Of a stretch of 64,000 nucleotides of DNA, positions 37,528 to 46,128 are shown one piece after another. The translations under genes and the position numbers were made by a program. This DNA comes from Planctopirus ephydatiae. GTDB taxonomy: Bacteria > Planctomycetota > Planctomycetia > Planctomycetales > Planctomycetaceae. The stretch is from NCBI RefSeq assembly GCF_007752345.1, contig NZ_CP036299.1, forward strand, positions 186,001-250,000, read 5' to 3'. The stretch's first letter is position 1. Each line of letters starts with the position of its first letter. The notes under the pieces are model-generated. The model ran no database searches. It had not been told where the DNA came from and was given only the letters and a program-made list of their open reading frames with translations.

Positions 37528-38916
37528 TTAACTTTCCGATTCTCCCAGTCCCAGTTGCTCCATGCGCCGGTATAATCTGGGCCTGGGGATGTCGAGGAGA
37601 TCGGCTGCTTTCGAGCGATTGCCGCGAGCCGCTTCGAGGGCCTGTTTGATCTGTTCCTTTTCAAAGGCTTCGAGTGCTGCATCGAGAGGCATGATCTGCA
37701 CCGGACGGGGTGGTGACACGCTTTGAGCATCGCGACCAACTTGCCAGAAGTGAGGCAGATCGTGGACCTGAATGATCGAGCCCTGGGCGCGCTCACGCGA
37801 TTCGGTGACAAACCGTTTGAGTTCGGCGATGTTGCCGGGCCAATTGTATTCACCGATCAATCGCTGCACTTCCGGCGACCAGCCTGCCAGTTGTCGAGGG
37901 GCCAGGCGGTTTTGCTCTTCCAGCAGATGTTGAGCGATCAGCAAGGCATCTCGACCTCGTTCACGCAGGGGTGGTAATTCGATTTCCATGGTCGAAACAC
38001 CACTCAGAGCCTGTGCATCACAAACGCCTCGCTCCAGTAGCTGCCGGGAATTGAGCTGGGATGTGGCCATCCAGCGGATGGGGATCTCAGTACGGTGAAT
38101 CGATGCATTCCGGAACTGTTCGAGCTGTTGCCAGAATGACCTTGGAGCCGCATCGATCGATTTGAGGAGGATGGTGCCCGGCCCGAGTGTGGCGGTTCCT
38201 GTGGTTGATGGTACGGATTCGAGGGCATGCTGAATCACTTCGTGGAGCATCGCTTCTGTCAGAATCTGACAATCCAGTGGCACGAAGGCATTTCGTTGCA
38301 CCGAGCTGCGCTGGTGAATGCTTCTGGCGAAATGTTCCTTACCGGTACCGTTTTCACCGACAATCAGAATGGGAGCCAGATTCCCTGTGGCCAGCTTGGC
38401 CTGATGAATGGCTTTGCGGAAAAGTGGTGCATAACCAACCAGTGAGTCATCCGTCGTTTCGTGTCGCCATTTGAGCCGGGCGGCCGCCAGCTCGGCATGG
38501 AGTGTCTGCGCCAGCCCCGGCTTGATCACTGGTGGTTGAGGAATTCGTCCGACCACTCCCAGAATCACAGGGTTAGCTTCTGGCTGGTTGCCGAGATTCC
38601 AGAAGGTGATGCGTGTTGCCAGAGGAGGCATGCCGACGCGAGGGAGATAGACTGCCGAAACGACCGTTTCGCCCGGGGCGGGAAGATCGGGTGGTGGTGC
38701 CAGCGCAGCGAGAAGCGCTGCTGGTGAGCTGGTCTCGCCCGTGCTGACATAATCGAGCGATTCCCCCAGGAGTTGTTCTTTCGCAAAACCAGCCAGATTG
38801 AGCAGAGCCTGATTGAGATAGATCAGCCGACGGTCGGAACTGACCATGAAGACAGGCTCGTGAGCTTCATTGAGCAGAGCATCTGCCGACAGAGGCTTTG
38901 AAGATCGGCGGGCCAT
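37528..38916 (-). CDS. PAS-AAA+-Fis-type regulator, degenerate sigma54-activator-like
   Basis: A 462-residue protein with the NtrC-family layout: PAS-like domain (about 11-125, EPVFMVSSDRRLIYLNQALL), AAA+ domain (about 155-390) and a C-terminal Fis-type HTH (ALEAARGNRSKAADLLDIPR near 425-444). Walker A is intact (GENGTGKE, 187-194). The Walker B position reads GTILLKSID near 247-255 instead of a GTLFLDEI-like motif, and no GAFTGA loop, needed to contact sigma54, is visible. So it is probably not a normal sigma54 activator; it may bind DNA as a repressor or act with sigma70. No sigma54 promoter was found nearby. The ORF is complete. Confidence 0.9.
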   Translation of the reverse strand: MARRSSKPLSADALLNEAHEPVFMVSSDRRLIYLNQALLNLAGFAKEQLLGESLDYVSTGETSSPAALLAALAPPPDLPAPGETVVSAVYLPRVGMPPLATRITFWNLGNQPEANPVILGVVGRIPQPPVIKPGLAQTLHAELAAARLKWRHETTDDSLVGYAPLFRKAIHQAKLATGNLAPILIVGENGTGKEHFARSIHQRSSVQRNAFVPLDCQILTEAMLHEVIQHALESVPSTTGTATLGPGTILLKSIDAAPRSFWQQLEQFRNASIHRTEIPIRWMATSQLNSRQLLERGVCDAQALSGVSTMEIELPPLRERGRDALLIAQHLLEEQNRLAPRQLAGWSPEVQRLIGEYNWPGNIAELKRFVTESRERAQGSIIQVHDLPHFWQVGRDAQSVSPPRPVQIMPLDAALEAFEKEQIKQALEAARGNRSKAADLLDIPRPRLYRRMEQLGLGESES

Positions 38917-39024
38917 GAACTCTTTCTCTCAATGGGAATGGCAGATCACCGCGAAGCTTCCCGCTCGAAATCAGCGGCTGATCGGAACAAATCTCTTCGG
39001 AATCAGCGGCTGAAAAGTCGAGGC

Positions 39025-39495
39025 TCAGGCTTGGTCGTCACCGGGATCGAGGCTCAGCAGATCGAGTAACTCCCCAATCTTGTGATGCTTCTCGAGGGGA
39101 TGCCTCAACTGCAGATTGGCATTGACGGTGTACCGGTTGCAGCGGCCCTGCTTGGTGATCATGAGATAGTTGGCCTCGACGAGTTCTGCCACCACACGCT
39201 GCACCATGCGCTCGGTAATTCCGACTGCCACCGCGACATCGCGGAGCCTTTGATCGGGTTGTCGATAGAGCGACAGCAGGACGTGGGTGTGATTGGTCAT
39301 GAACGTCCAGTTCGCCGAAGCAACCGTTCTGGATTCTTCGCCCGCAACTTTGGCTGTTGAAGGTTTGGCTCCAGCCAGTTTGGTCATGCTCATCTTTTCT
39401 TGACCTGGATTTCTGGCAGAGCTTGCAGCCCGGACTTTTCGCCCCGATGCCGAGGGAGAGGGCGAAGGGGTGGAAGCAGATTGTTTGGGTGCCAT
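39025..39495 (-). CDS. Winged-helix transcriptional regulator, divergent from sbtA
   Basis: A 156-residue regulator. The first 65 residues are a Ser/Ala/Pro/Lys-rich low-complexity tail; the winged helix is at about 66-135: WTFMTNHTHVLLSLYRQPDQ then RLRDVAVAVGITERMVQRVVAELVEANYL, with wing ITKQGRCNRYTVN. This type resembles small MarR/ArsR-like wHTH repressors. It is transcribed leftward and divergently from sbtA, and a palindrome suitable as operator lies between them (39581-39600). Regulation of the bicarbonate island is therefore inferred. The ATG at 39493-39495 is the preferred start; an earlier in-frame ATG exists at 39510. Confidence 0.85.
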   Translation of the reverse strand: MAPKQSASTPSPSPSASGRKVRAASSARNPGQEKMSMTKLAGAKPSTAKVAGEESRTVASANWTFMTNHTHVLLSLYRQPDQRLRDVAVAVGITERMVQRVVAELVEANYLMITKQGRCNRYTVNANLQLRHPLEKHHKIGELLDLLSLDPGDDQA

Positions 39496-39580
39496 AAGCC
39501 GGCCCATCAAAAGGTGGTGGTAAAAAAATCGAGAAAATTTGCACGAGATCTTGCAAGAACTTAAATACGCGACTAAAAAT

Positions 39581-39600
39581 ACACGAAACTTATTTCGTGT
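39581..39600. promoter_or_regulatory. Candidate operator palindrome upstream of sbtA
   Basis: ACACGAAA CTTA TTTCGTGT, two 8-bp arms with perfect complementarity and a four-base spacer. It lies between the divergent winged-helix gene and sbtA, about 45 bp before the sbtA start. A dimeric winged-helix protein could bind it, so it may control both promoters. Inference only. Confidence 0.55.
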
Positions 39601-39644
39601 TTATATCCCTCTTCCTGACTCTTCTCGAAAGGAATGGCAGTTTC

Positions 39645-40646
39645 ATGCTGGAAGTGTTGAGAATCAACCTGTGTTCTCCGATCTCGCTGGCCTTCGTGCT
39701 GGGTTTATTTGCTCGTATTATCCGCAGTGAACTGTCGTTGCCCCGCGAATTATACGCCTCGCTTTCGATTTATCTGCTGCTCGCACTGGGATTAAAAGGG
39801 GGCGTCGAACTTTCTCATGCGTCGATGGCCGAACTCGCCTGGCCGGCAGTCGTCACACTTGTACTTGGGGTGATCACTCCCTGCACAGCGTACCTCGTAC
39901 TCCGTCGGATCGGCAGGTTCAGTATTGCTGATTCTGCCGGGATTGCTGCGCACTACGGTTCGGTCTCTGCCGTTACGTTTATTGCCGCCCAGCAGTTCGT
40001 CCAAACGCTTGGTTTTCCGGCGGAAGGCTTCATGCCCACGTTGCTGACGTTGCTTGAAAGCCCCGGGATTCATGTCGCTTTAGGGATTGGAGCGGTGCAG
40101 ACAGCACGCATGGCCAGCCAGCCCCGGGCCGATGGTTCCCATCCGGTCGAACGCCGACCACTCAAGGAAGTGTTGCATGAAGTGCTGACGGCCCGCTCGA
40201 TGATTCTGCTGGTCGGAGGGCTCGCTTGTGGCTTCGTGATGGGCGAAAAAGGCTACGAACCTGTCAAACCGTTCTTTGAAGGGATGTTCAAAGGCGCCCT
40301 CACGCTCTTCCTGCTCGAAATGGGATTGGCAGCCGGTGCCAGGCTTGGTGATCTCAAATCGACAGGTTTGTTCCTGCTGGCCTTTGGCATGATCATGCCC
40401 ATACTGCATGGAAGCCTGGGTGTCTTTCTCGGACATTGGGCGGGCCTGTCGATTGGTGGTGCCACAGTGCTTGGTGCGATGGCGGCCAGTGCCTCGTACA
40501 TTGCCGCCCCCCCGGCTGTCCGTATGACACTTCCCGAGGCGAACCCCACGTTGTATCTCACGGCTGCTCTGGCCATCACGTTCCCCTTTAACATCGTGCT
40601 GGGGATCCCGATTTACTTCCAACTGGCGCGGATGCTGGCAGGTTGA
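39645..40646 (+). CDS. sbtA: SbtA-type sodium-dependent bicarbonate permease
   Basis: A 333-residue membrane protein of the SbtA family (PF05982), which couples sodium to bicarbonate import in cyanobacteria. Signatures are LGLKGGVELSHASMAEL near 45-61 and the HYGSVSAVTFIAAQQF segment near 105-120 that holds the bicarbonate-binding loop in SbtA structures. About ten hydrophobic helices are visible. The ATG at 39645 gives the family N-terminus (MLEVLRINLCSPIS). It is followed after 182 bp by sbtB, the PII-like partner, and by a carbonic anhydrase. This is a bicarbonate uptake module in a presumably heterotrophic bacterium, most likely supplying carboxylases. Confidence 0.95.
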   Translation: MLEVLRINLCSPISLAFVLGLFARIIRSELSLPRELYASLSIYLLLALGLKGGVELSHASMAELAWPAVVTLVLGVITPCTAYLVLRRIGRFSIADSAGIAAHYGSVSAVTFIAAQQFVQTLGFPAEGFMPTLLTLLESPGIHVALGIGAVQTARMASQPRADGSHPVERRPLKEVLHEVLTARSMILLVGGLACGFVMGEKGYEPVKPFFEGMFKGALTLFLLEMGLAAGARLGDLKSTGLFLLAFGMIMPILHGSLGVFLGHWAGLSIGGATVLGAMAASASYIAAPPAVRMTLPEANPTLYLTAALAITFPFNIVLGIPIYFQLARMLAG

Positions 40647-40828
40647 CGTTGAAGAAACATCTTTGTGACACAGGCTGCCAGGAAGATCTGTGCCAGAGGC
40701 TGAAGTCTATGGAAAAGAAAGATTGTCGGTTCGATCCAGAAAGCTGAGCATCAGCAAAGCCTGATCAGCGCCTCTCGATCAGGCTGATGCTCTTCCGTCT
40801 TCAGGCACGACAAACCAGGAGTTTCATT

Positions 40829-41131
40829 GTGCATACTGTCCCTCTGACTTTGCTGACAATTATTGGTGAAGGATTGCTCCGCGAGCGTTTGATTACCGAG
40901 ATCGAACGGGCTGGTGCGAAAGGTTACACCATCACGGAGTGCTCGGGCTCGGGTTCACGTCACCGGCGTGTGGGTGAGCTGCTGGGTGAAAACATGAAGC
41001 TCGAATGCGTAGTCTCGCCCGAAGTGGCCGACAAGCTGCTCGGCATCCTTTCTGACGAATACTTCCCGCACTTTGCGGTCATTGCGTATCTCAGTCCCGT
41101 CTCTGTGATCCGAGGAGATAAATATGTCTGA
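40829..41131 (+). CDS. sbtB: SbtB-like PII signalling protein
   Basis: A 100-residue PII-superfamily protein matched to SbtB by position and sequence: PLTLLTIIGEGLLRERLITE at the N-terminus, then GAKGYTITECSGSGSRHRRVGE, the PII T-loop region, and a long beta/alpha half ending VSVIRGDKYV. Cyanobacterial SbtB binds AMP, ADP, ATP or cAMP and controls SbtA in response to carbon status. The C-terminal cysteine-containing R-loop of cyanobacterial SbtB is missing here, so redox control is not expected. The GTG at 40829 is chosen for its AGGAG seven bases upstream. Its end overlaps the start of the carbonic anhydrase gene by eight bases. Confidence 0.9.
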   Translation: MHTVPLTLLTIIGEGLLRERLITEIERAGAKGYTITECSGSGSRHRRVGELLGENMKLECVVSPEVADKLLGILSDEYFPHFAVIAYLSPVSVIRGDKYV

Positions 41132-41879
41132 AAAGTTCTCTCGGCAGTCTTCCCATGATGCGTCTTTGGCAGGTACTCAAACACCTTCCCGGCGCATGTG
41201 GCTTAAGCAAATGACAGCCACGGCCTGCGGCTGTGGTATGGTAGGATCTGGTCTGTTGAATGCGAATTACCTATCGGGAGAAGAGCCAATGCAAGTCCCC
41301 ATGCCCGCCACGCCACAGGAAGCGATCGAGTTGCTGTATCGCGGCAACGAACGTTTCAGTCGCGGGCAATCGATGGCCACCCATCGAGATCTCGATCGAG
41401 TGAAAGAAGTTGCCCGCAAGCAGACTCCCTTTGCCGCTTTTCTGGGATGTGCTGACTCGCGAGTGCCTGTTGAGATTGTGTTTGATCAAGGCTTCGGCGA
41501 TTTGTTCGTGACTCGAATTGCCGGGAATATTGCTTCGAGTGAGAACATCGGCAGTCTGGAGTTCGGGGCGCAGATTCTGGGCTCGAAAGTGATCTACGTG
41601 CTGGGGCATTCAGCCTGCGGTGCCGTGACGGCAACGATGGAGGGTCGGGAAGTTCCCGGGCAGATCAGCGGTTTGTTCCAGTACATTCGGCCAGCCGTCA
41701 AAGCGGCAAAGGGAGATGTTGAAATGGCTGTTCGGGAGAACGTGAAAAATCAGGCCATGCTAATTGCGGAATCGTCCCCGGTCATTTCGCGATTGGTGCA
41801 GAAGAAAGAACTGATTGTCGCTGGCGGCGTTTACGACCTGCAATCGGGCGTCGTCACACCGGTGGAGATGAGTTTCTGA
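41124..41879 (+). CDS. Beta-class carbonic anhydrase with Tat signal
   Basis: A 251-residue beta carbonic anhydrase that interconverts CO2 and bicarbonate. Zinc ligands Cys109, His162 and Cys165 (FLGCADSRVP, GHSACGAV) and the Asp111-Arg113 dyad are intact. Residues about 20-50 hold a twin-arginine-type signal (SRRMWLKQM followed by a Cys/Gly-containing hydrophobic stretch), so export to the periplasm in folded, zinc-loaded form is likely. Placed directly after sbtB with an eight-base overlap, it could convert CO2 to bicarbonate outside the membrane for SbtA, or recapture leaking CO2. Its metal-site geometry suggests type I beta-CA. Confidence 0.95.
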   Translation: MSEKFSRQSSHDASLAGTQTPSRRMWLKQMTATACGCGMVGSGLLNANYLSGEEPMQVPMPATPQEAIELLYRGNERFSRGQSMATHRDLDRVKEVARKQTPFAAFLGCADSRVPVEIVFDQGFGDLFVTRIAGNIASSENIGSLEFGAQILGSKVIYVLGHSACGAVTATMEGREVPGQISGLFQYIRPAVKAAKGDVEMAVRENVKNQAMLIAESSPVISRLVQKKELIVAGGVYDLQSGVVTPVEMSF

Positions 41880-42266
41880 GAGTGTGGGTTGTAGGTTGGA
41901 AGTTGAAGATGGTGCAATCCGTCGGAACTCCTTGCACCCTACTGCACTGGAAATCCCTCTGAGTAAAAACACCCTAGTAATCCACCTCGGTTGGTTTGGT
42001 ACTTATTGTTGAAACGCTCTCAAATTGGCTGACGTTCACAGAGACACAGGCCAGACTTTCGTGGGTTGCTCACAGAAACACGGGGATGAGGCAATAGGGA
42101 AAGGTGTTCCTAGAGTCAATCGGAGATCTTAATTGGTAATCAACGTCTTGAATCTCTGTGTCCCCGTGCCACTGTGTGATCCCACTCTGGCAAACCCGTA
42201 TCCACATGGCAGCACGCCAGATGAACGGCGACTCGCGAATAGACAAAAATCAGTCTAGGCAATCAA
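41880..42266. other. Intergenic region with inverted short repeats
   Basis: About 390 bp between convergent carbonic anhydrase and rluD genes. It contains related motifs CACAGAGACACAGG (near 42038), TCACAGAAACACGGGGATGA (near 42069) and the inverted form CTGTGTCCCCGTGCC near 42154, a common dispersed-repeat pattern. No coding frame recognised. Confidence 0.55.
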
Positions 42267-43304
42267 CTAGCGAAGCTTCGACGAGGGTGATTTTTGGGGC
42301 TTGATCGCGTGGGTTTTGAGTGTGTCGAGCGTCTTCTGGAAGTCGGCTGGTAAAGGGGCTTCGAAGACCATTCGCTTTTTGGTCACCGGATGATTGAAGG
42401 CCAGGCGGCGGGCATGCAGGGCTTGTCGGTCGATCAAGGTTTCATCGGCTTCTTCAGGAGTTTCCGGAAGAAGATCCGACAGCTTGACGCACGTTTTTCC
42501 CTCATACAGACGGTCGGCGATAATCGGATGACCCAGGTGGTGCATGTGGACGCGCAACTGATGCGTGCGGCCTGTTTGCGGCTGTAGTTTCACATAGGTA
42601 AAGCCGCGAAATCGCTGCTGCACTTCGTAAAATGTGGCCGCTTGCCGGGCATTATCCCCAGGTGGGCAGACCATCATCCGCTCGCGATTGCGGAAGCTCA
42701 CCCGCACATACGTTTCGACGTAATCGGCGTCGAACTGCATCTCACCCCAGACAATGGCGTGATACTCTTTCTCGACCGAACGCTCTTCAAACTGGCGACT
42801 GAGATGCTGGTGCACCGTGTTATCTTTGGCGACGACAAGCACACCACTCGTATCGCGGTCGAGTCGATGGACAATCCCCGCACGGTACTGGCCCGCGACA
42901 TCGCTCAAGCTGTCAAAGTGAAACTGCAAAGCACCGGCCAACGTGCCGCGATAGTTCCCGCGGCCCGGATGAACAATCATGTTGGCGGTTTTGTTGATCA
43001 CACACAGATATTCGTCGTCGTAAAGAATGTCGAGCGGAATATCTTCGGGCTGCACCCGCTGATCGGGTTCAGCGGGGAGTGAGAACTCAATCACGTCGTT
43101 GACGCGCAGGCGGCGTGAAATCTTGACGGGTAAGCCATTGACGAGGACTTTGCCCTCTTCGATGGTGCGCTGAAAGGCCACCCGGCTGAAGTTGGGATAC
43201 AGGCGGCTGAGATAATGGTCAATTCGCCAGCCGTGGGCACGAGCTTCGACGGTGAGCACCAGTGCGGGATTGTCATCGAGACCGAAAATCGAAGGCTCGT
43301 TCAT
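42267..43304 (-). CDS. rluD: RluA-family ribosomal RNA pseudouridine synthase
   Basis: A 345-residue pseudouridine synthase. An S4 RNA-binding domain is at about 23-85 (RIDHYLSRLYPNFSRVAFQR ... KVLVNGLPVKISRRL), and the catalytic domain carries IVHRLDRDTSGVLVVAKD near 145-162 with the catalytic Asp in HRLDRDTSG. LQPQTGRTHQLRVHMHHLGHPI near 242-263 is the second motif. RluD-type enzymes modify positions 1911, 1915 and 1917 of 23S rRNA; assignment to D rather than A/C is by S4 domain and length. Preceded by a terminator of the upstream TPR gene. Confidence 0.93.
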   Translation of the reverse strand: MNEPSIFGLDDNPALVLTVEARAHGWRIDHYLSRLYPNFSRVAFQRTIEEGKVLVNGLPVKISRRLRVNDVIEFSLPAEPDQRVQPEDIPLDILYDDEYLCVINKTANMIVHPGRGNYRGTLAGALQFHFDSLSDVAGQYRAGIVHRLDRDTSGVLVVAKDNTVHQHLSRQFEERSVEKEYHAIVWGEMQFDADYVETYVRVSFRNRERMMVCPPGDNARQAATFYEVQQRFRGFTYVKLQPQTGRTHQLRVHMHHLGHPIIADRLYEGKTCVKLSDLLPETPEEADETLIDRQALHARRLAFNHPVTKKRMVFEAPLPADFQKTLDTLKTHAIKPQKSPSSKLR

Positions 43305-43345
43305 GGCAATCTCGTTGGTGGCCGGCGGGCCAGAAAAGAACGATC

Positions 43346-43378
43346 AATAAAACACAACAGGCCCGTCAGCCGGGCCTG
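43346..43378 (-). terminator. Rho-independent terminator of the TPR membrane protein gene
   Basis: CAGGCCCG (43358-43365) pairs with CGGGCCTG (43371-43378) around a five-base loop; read leftward it continues TTGTGTTTTATTG. Positioned 120 bp after the stop of the gene at 43498. Confidence 0.85.
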
Positions 43379-43497
43379 AGATCACACACCAGAATACCAC
43401 ATGCTGAGACCAGGGTGTAGCACCTGAAGATCAGCAGCCCGGTCTTGAACCAGAGACCATCAATCAACCAGCCTGGCAATATGCCGCAACTGGAAAA

Positions 43498-44484
43498 TTA
43501 TGGCTGTGGCGGAATCGCGGGGCTGTCTGCTGGCTTGGTGGAAGCCTCGGGAGTGGCGGGCTTTTCAGCCGCTGGAGTTTCGGGCTTGGCTGGTGCCGCT
43601 TCGGGCTTCGCTGGTGCGGGAGGAAGTGCAGGATCTGGAGTACCGGCATCCTTGGGAGTCGCGGACTCTTTGGGGGTATCGGTCGTTGCCGGTGCAGCGG
43701 CAGGAGGAATCTCACCTTCTGACGACTTCACGGGTGAATCTGTCGATTTGACAGGCGATGAATTGCTGCCCGATGGGGAAGCAGGAGGAGTCATGCCGGG
43801 CAGGTCGAGGCCGGGAAGACCGAGTGCTCCGCCCAAGCCATCACGAGGACGGGCGGGTGATTCGGGCTTGGGGTTCTGCTGGCTATACCATTCGTAGAAG
43901 CTCTTGGTTTCGGGACTGGCCAGAGCCTTGATCCGTTCATCGGCAATCGGCTTAAAGATCGATTGTGGAAACTCACTGACCAGTTCTTCGTACTTGGAAA
44001 TGGCAGGCTTGGTGTCGGCATTGGAAGTGGCTTCGAGCACGCGGGCCAGACCAAAAAGAGCGCGTTCACGCAGGATATTTGCCGATTTGTTTTCTGCCAG
44101 CACCTTCTCGAACCCCACCTGAGACTCCTTGAACTCGCTGTTCGCGGCAGCGCGATTGCGGTTCACCTGCAGCATCCCTTCGTCAAAGCGAAGTTCAGCG
44201 GCGCGCAAGCGGGCCCATTCACCAGGCGATGTGCCGGCATAACGCTCGGCCAATGCTTCCATATCGGCAGGAAGTGTCGTCCCTTCAACATCAGACCAGG
44301 CGGCAGCGAGCCGGGCGGTTTGATTGGTCGAATAGACAATGTAGCCAATCGAACCGATCACGATGGCAACCAGAACAGCCACGAGTGTCAGGCCAAAGCG
44401 TTCGAAAAAGCCGCTCGACTTGAGAATGAGCTTTCCGAGTTCACGTTCCTGCAGTTGAGATTCAATCGATGGTTCAGAATTCAT
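43498..44484 (-). CDS. Membrane-anchored TPR-like protein with Pro/Ala-rich tail
   Basis: A 328-residue protein. One membrane helix lies near residues 29-52 (GLTLVAVLVAIVIGSIGYIV), preceded by a short charged N-terminus. The periplasmic part (about 55-205) consists of helices of TPR type, with LRAAELRFDEGMLQVNRNRA, LRERALFGLARVLEATSN and ISKYEELVSEFPQSIFKPIA. The last 110 residues are low-complexity Pro/Ala/Lys-rich repeats (PAKPE and KPATPEA type). It resembles YfgM-like envelope TPR proteins but without clear identity. Single gene with a terminator behind it. Confidence 0.8.
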   Translation of the reverse strand: MNSEPSIESQLQERELGKLILKSSGFFERFGLTLVAVLVAIVIGSIGYIVYSTNQTARLAAAWSDVEGTTLPADMEALAERYAGTSPGEWARLRAAELRFDEGMLQVNRNRAAANSEFKESQVGFEKVLAENKSANILRERALFGLARVLEATSNADTKPAISKYEELVSEFPQSIFKPIADERIKALASPETKSFYEWYSQQNPKPESPARPRDGLGGALGLPGLDLPGMTPPASPSGSNSSPVKSTDSPVKSSEGEIPPAAAPATTDTPKESATPKDAGTPDPALPPAPAKPEAAPAKPETPAAEKPATPEASTKPADSPAIPPQP

Positions 44485-44743
44485 GGAGCTTAATTCATCG
44501 CTGAAGAGAATGCTGTCTCAATACGACAGCGCACTCGTGGCGCACATGCCCACAAGATCGGTAAAAGCATAAAACTCTGATAGGGCAAGCGTCAAGCCAA
44601 GCGAGCGGGCCATTTCGCCGCAACTCCAAGTGAAATCGGGAGTTGCCAGCAGAAACAGCCAGGCTCACTTTCGCCGATCGCCACTATTTCAGGCCTTCAT
44701 TTTCCCTGCGAGTGAAAAACTTTAGTTCCAGTGCTATCGACAG

Positions 44744-45790
44744 TTACGTCAACGACTTCCCAAAATCTCCCCGCACATCCCGCCACATCGAATGAATGTG
44801 GTTAGCACCATCCTGGGTGTTGTTGTATTCGATGATGAACGTCGGCCCCTGAACGCGATAATGGTGCGGCTGATACTGCTTGATCCCGCCCCACCAGGCA
44901 AAGTGAACCTGATCCCAGCCCGAACGCTCAATCTCGGCGAGTCGTCGCTGTGCCACTTCTTCCGGCATGTTCGCCAGATACTCGCCCACGAGAGCCCGCA
45001 CTTTTTCGACGGATGCCATCCCCAGTTCGGGCAGAAGCACTCCGATCGGAGCTTCGACCACAGGTTGAGCGGCTCCCGGCCCGGCAACATCTTTGGGTGG
45101 TTCCTGCGAAATCGTGGCTTTCGCACGTCCGGATTCACTGGCCAGAGTGATCGCCTGACGGGCAAAGTCTTCTTCGTTGCCCAGCACCCTCAGGACACGG
45201 CCCGGAACAGATTCCATGGTGGCCGGGTTACAGCCATAGAACTCGGGTGTGGTCGCAACAATCCGGTCGCCATCGAGTGTGTAGTTGAGCGAGAGATGAT
45301 GACCTTCGATGCGATAACCCCAGGCTCCCATGCCGGGGGTACCGAAGATGCTGAAGTGGTATAGTTCGGGATCGCGACGTTCGCGGCGTTTTTCGCGATC
45401 ACCAGCCTCGTACAAAAAGAGAACCTCTTCGAGACTCATAATCTTGATGGCCTGATCATAGCCCGTCTCGGTGAGGCCACTTTTGAGCAACGCAAAGGCT
45501 GCCTTGCGGGCAGGCCCTGTCAATGCTCGCAGCTTGATCCCTTTGCGAGGCTTGGGAATGAAGTGCCAGTTAAGACGCTCCGGGTCGTCGTAGGCAAATT
45601 GTACGAGAGCCCGTTGTTCGTCAGTGAGCGACTGCAGAAACTTGCTGGCAGCAGTCACCATCCGAGAGCCCGCCACCGAGGGTTGTCCTGCAGCGGTTTC
45701 GTTCGCCTGTGTCGTACTCAAAGAAACCGTACGCAGCGCACCATAGCCGGCTGCCAGTGCTCCCAGAAACAATCGTCGGTTCAATTCCAT
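44744..45790 (-). CDS. DUF3500 secreted protein
   Basis: A 348-residue DUF3500 protein. A Tat-like signal (LNRRLFLGALAAGYGALRTVSL) is at the N-terminus. The body has the family pieces LTDEQRALVQFAYDDPERLN, WHFIPKPRKGIKLRALTGPA, and near the C-terminus VHFAWWGGIKQYQPHHYRVQ then GPTFIIEYNNTQDGANHIHS. The DUF3500 family has no known biochemical role; the repeated His and Trp/Gly motifs (HIHSMWRD, NTQDGANH) could bind metal. It is divergent from the sugar-isomerase-like gene, across 338 bp. Confidence 0.88.
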   Translation of the reverse strand: MELNRRLFLGALAAGYGALRTVSLSTTQANETAAGQPSVAGSRMVTAASKFLQSLTDEQRALVQFAYDDPERLNWHFIPKPRKGIKLRALTGPARKAAFALLKSGLTETGYDQAIKIMSLEEVLFLYEAGDREKRRERRDPELYHFSIFGTPGMGAWGYRIEGHHLSLNYTLDGDRIVATTPEFYGCNPATMESVPGRVLRVLGNEEDFARQAITLASESGRAKATISQEPPKDVAGPGAAQPVVEAPIGVLLPELGMASVEKVRALVGEYLANMPEEVAQRRLAEIERSGWDQVHFAWWGGIKQYQPHHYRVQGPTFIIEYNNTQDGANHIHSMWRDVRGDFGKSLT

Positions 45791-46128
45791 GGTGCAATTC
45801 CTCGGTGTTTACGAAATGGAGCGATGTTAACGGGAGAGTTTCGTCGGGATGATGATGTGTGGAGTTCGTTGGCGATTCAGCCCGTGGCCCGATTCTCAAT
45901 AACAGATAGCCGGCAACAGACTCAGCGGGGACAAAATCGGCAGGAAGTAGATGCGACCGGTTTTCAGAGGTGAAAATCGGTCGATGAAGCTATATCGTTT
46001 GAATCAATGATTTTCGATGCGTCATGACGTTACTCCATCGAGCAGGTCATGACAACCACTTCCTGGCCAACTCCCTCAGGGCAGGCAAAGATTGCCCGGC
46101 GGAATTTCTGATTGCAGACGATTTAACC
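45791..46128. other. Divergent intergenic region
   Basis: About 340 bp between the leftward DUF3500 gene and the rightward sugar-isomerase-like gene. No coding frame or recognisable RNA. Likely divergent promoters. Confidence 0.5.
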
